The position numbers and the translations under genes were made by a program. 8,250 bases of DNA from CAYLOP01 sp964385305 (GTDB lineage Bacteria; Chloroflexota; Anaerolineae; Anaerolineales; E44-bin32). How positions within the stretch are numbered: position 1 is the first letter of the stretch; every line of letters starts with the position of its first letter. Where the stretch lies: contig CAYLOP010000141.1 of NCBI GenBank assembly GCA_964385305.1, positions 1 through 8,250 on the forward strand. The letters run 5' to 3'. The notes beneath the pieces are model-generated. The model was not told where the DNA came from. It searched no databases and saw only the letters and a program-made list of their open reading frames with translations. Below, one piece after another: positions 7,134-8,250 of the stretch.

Positions 7134-7225
7134 TAGATGCCTCCTCGTTTTATCGAGAATGACAACCGGATACCACCAATCGCCTGCCTTGCAGTGCTGC
7201 GTTCCCCACGGTGCGAAACGAAACC

Positions 7226-7792
7226 TTACGCTGGGATGAACGGCAGGTATCTCGGTACGCGCTGTAAGAAATCCGCATACGGCTCGCCATATCTCTTCAA
7301 ACAAGCTCTCTCCTCGCCCAGGATGCGGAAGTGATAGAAGATCACCGCTACGAGCAGGAGGCCCACAGCTGTCCACGAGCCGATGGCGATGCAGGATCCC
7401 AGGATCATCAGGGCCAGGGACAGCCATTGCGGATTCCTGGAGATGCGGTAAAGTCCTGCGTTCACCGGCTGGCCCTCAGGCGCACTTCGAAAGTTGAACA
7501 GGGCGATCGTCATGCCCAGAAACCCGAGGGCGAAAAGGATCAACCCAACAAAGAATACCGCACTCCCCAACTTGAGGGGCGTCAGGATGATCAAAGCGAC
7601 GACGGCCAGCGAGAAGGGTTTGCCAATCGCTGATAGGATCTGCTGTTCTCGACTCCAACCGGAGACGCTGAAGAGGTTAACCACGACGTAGCGCGGGAAG
7701 GTGAGCATGAGAATGGCAAAGAAGAGGTAAAACGTTCCAAGCATCAGCCAGCCGTTCAACCAGCCTAATTTCATGGTAGGCAGAAGTTCCAT
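7226..7792 (-). CDS. Integral-membrane methyltransferase-like protein (isoprenylcysteine carboxyl methyltransferase type)
   Basis: 188 residues with hydrophobic segments at about 12-32, 60-73, 78-100 and 123-155, the last long enough for a helical hairpin. The C-terminal pattern GLYRISRNPQWL (113-124), then EERACLKRYGEPYADFL (160-176) and RYLPF (181-185), is that of the isoprenylcysteine carboxyl methyltransferase and phospholipid methyltransferase-like membrane family, where these parts help bind S-adenosylmethionine. The usual RHP is RNP here, a change also met in bacterial relatives. Bacterial members rarely have a known substrate; lipid or small-molecule methylation is likely, and protein prenylcysteine is not implied. 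The ATG at 7792 has an excellent Shine-Dalgarno site. It lies 130 bp downstream of another methyltransferase fragment on the same strand, so the two may be co-transcribed. Confidence 0.8.
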   Translation of the reverse strand: MELLPTMKLGWLNGWLMLGTFYLFFAILMLTFPRYVVVNLFSVSGWSREQQILSAIGKPFSLAVVALIILTPLKLGSAVFFVGLILFALGFLGMTIALFNFRSAPEGQPVNAGLYRISRNPQWLSLALMILGSCIAIGSWTAVGLLLVAVIFYHFRILGEERACLKRYGEPYADFLQRVPRYLPFIPA

Positions 7793-7798
7793 GGGAAT

Positions 7799-7805
7799 CT
7801 CCTCC
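7799..7805 (-). promoter_or_regulatory. Shine-Dalgarno site of the membrane methyltransferase-like gene
   Basis: On the minus strand GGAGGAG lies 6 bases before the ATG at 7792-7790. It fixes that start over alternatives further upstream in other frames. Confidence 0.8.
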
Positions 7806-7922
7806 GGGGATGGTTCGTCGATCCGGTGCGGTCAATCGAAACCAGGTCGAACACAATGCCATCTTCGCGCATACAAGTGCAGAGAGCAATCCTTTCATAT
7901 CAGCACGTCCGCCGTAAGTAGG

Positions 7923-8250
7923 TCACCGGCATGAAAATATCCCCGACGCCTTGTTAATGACGATGGCACCGTCAGCCTGGATTCGGTGGCCTAAGAACTG
8001 AAGAAGCATGTCCATCCGATCAGATGGCAGCGGTTCCTTCGCCCAAAAATCAGCCCAGGGGATCAGCGGTTCGATTTCATCCACACGTAGGCGATCGGGA
8101 TATCGATCTAAGACGACGCTGGAGAAAACTGAGTCCAACCGCTCTTGCGCATGCGTGAAGTCGAAATGCTCTCTCACGATGGAGCCCTCGCCCTCCAGCA
8201 AGTACCCAAAGCGCTGAGGCTCGTAAGCTGCAAAAAGCTCCATAAGCTCA
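7923..8250 (-). CDS. C-terminal part of a SAM-dependent methyltransferase, entering from the right edge
   Basis: About 108 residues are visible and the frame stays open to the window edge. The ATG at 8243 has no Shine-Dalgarno site in the seven visible upstream bases, so the gene probably starts outside. The pattern resembles the end of class I, Methyltransf_11-like enzymes: a phenylalanine-rich segment after the Rossmann core, then DRYPDRLRVDEIEPLIPW, where the family typically has a 'y.d.L.v.d.epLv.y' segment, and finally DGAIVINKASGIF, like the family's last strands. The SAM-binding glycine motif would lie in the missing N-terminal part, so the assignment rests on the tail alone and the substrate is unknown. 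The 130-base gap to the next minus-strand gene (7793-7922) holds no supported gene. Confidence 0.55.
   Translation of the reverse strand, partial: ELMELFAAYEPQRFGYLLEGEGSIVREHFDFTHAQERLDSVFSSVVLDRYPDRLRVDEIEPLIPWADFWAKEPLPSDRMDMLLQFLGHRIQADGAIVINKASGIFSCR

Larger units (their letters stand above)
6988..7225. other. Gap between convergent genes
   Basis: 238 bases between the stop of the pyruvyl transferase gene (+) and the stop of the membrane protein gene (-). I found no supported coding sequence. It contains a short tandem repeat and two inverted repeats, listed separately, and is where transcription from both sides would be expected to end. Confidence 0.6.

Noticed and set aside
7006..7239. 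77-residue frame between the convergent genes
   Set aside because: It has no ribosome site, overlaps the 3' end of the membrane protein gene, and shows no recognisable family.
7677..7898. 73-residue minus-strand frame overlapping the membrane protein gene start
   Set aside because: It is out of frame with a gene that has clear family motifs and a strong ribosome site; most of it is a shadow.

Overview
This is a bacterial window of moderate GC with short gaps, Shine-Dalgarno sites and little non-coding DNA. I could not place the organism. A polysaccharide pyruvyl transferase-family gene suggests a cell-envelope or exopolysaccharide locus, probably in an environmental bacterium. No rRNA, tRNA, CRISPR array or transposase was seen.

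Left two-thirds (1-5485, + strand): a head-to-tail array of five copies of one gene. It encodes a 417-residue QueC-like PP-loop protein, with an ATP-pyrophosphatase motif SGGVDS at residues 124-129 and a CX8CX2CX2C zinc site at 285-300. A domain of about 115 residues precedes the QueC-like core and another of about 115 residues follows it. Copy 1 runs off the left edge. Copies 2, 4 and 5 are intact, align without gaps, and start at TTG, GTG and TTG. Copy 3 is decayed: GTA stands where the start codon should be, and a deletion near the 3' end removes three of the four zinc cysteines. The repeat unit is 1290 bp (1254 coding plus a 36-bp spacer). Copy 4 has SGGVDA in place of SGGVDS.

Centre (5486-6987): a 260-bp gap, then a polysaccharide pyruvyl transferase-family gene on the same strand. 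It is the only neighbour that hints at a pathway, and it suggests that the array serves surface-glycan or glycoconjugate modification. No queuosine pathway gene (queD, queE, queF, tgt) and no recognisable anti-phage partner lies in the window.

Right end (6988-8250): a convergent gap holding inverted repeats, then two minus-strand genes. These are an integral-membrane methyltransferase-like protein of the isoprenylcysteine carboxyl methyltransferase type, and the C-terminal part of a soluble SAM-dependent methyltransferase that enters from the right edge. They look like a separate unit.

The most unusual content is the amplified, mosaic, partly decayed family of QueC-like enzymes with extra domains. 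Their substrate cannot be read from the sequence.
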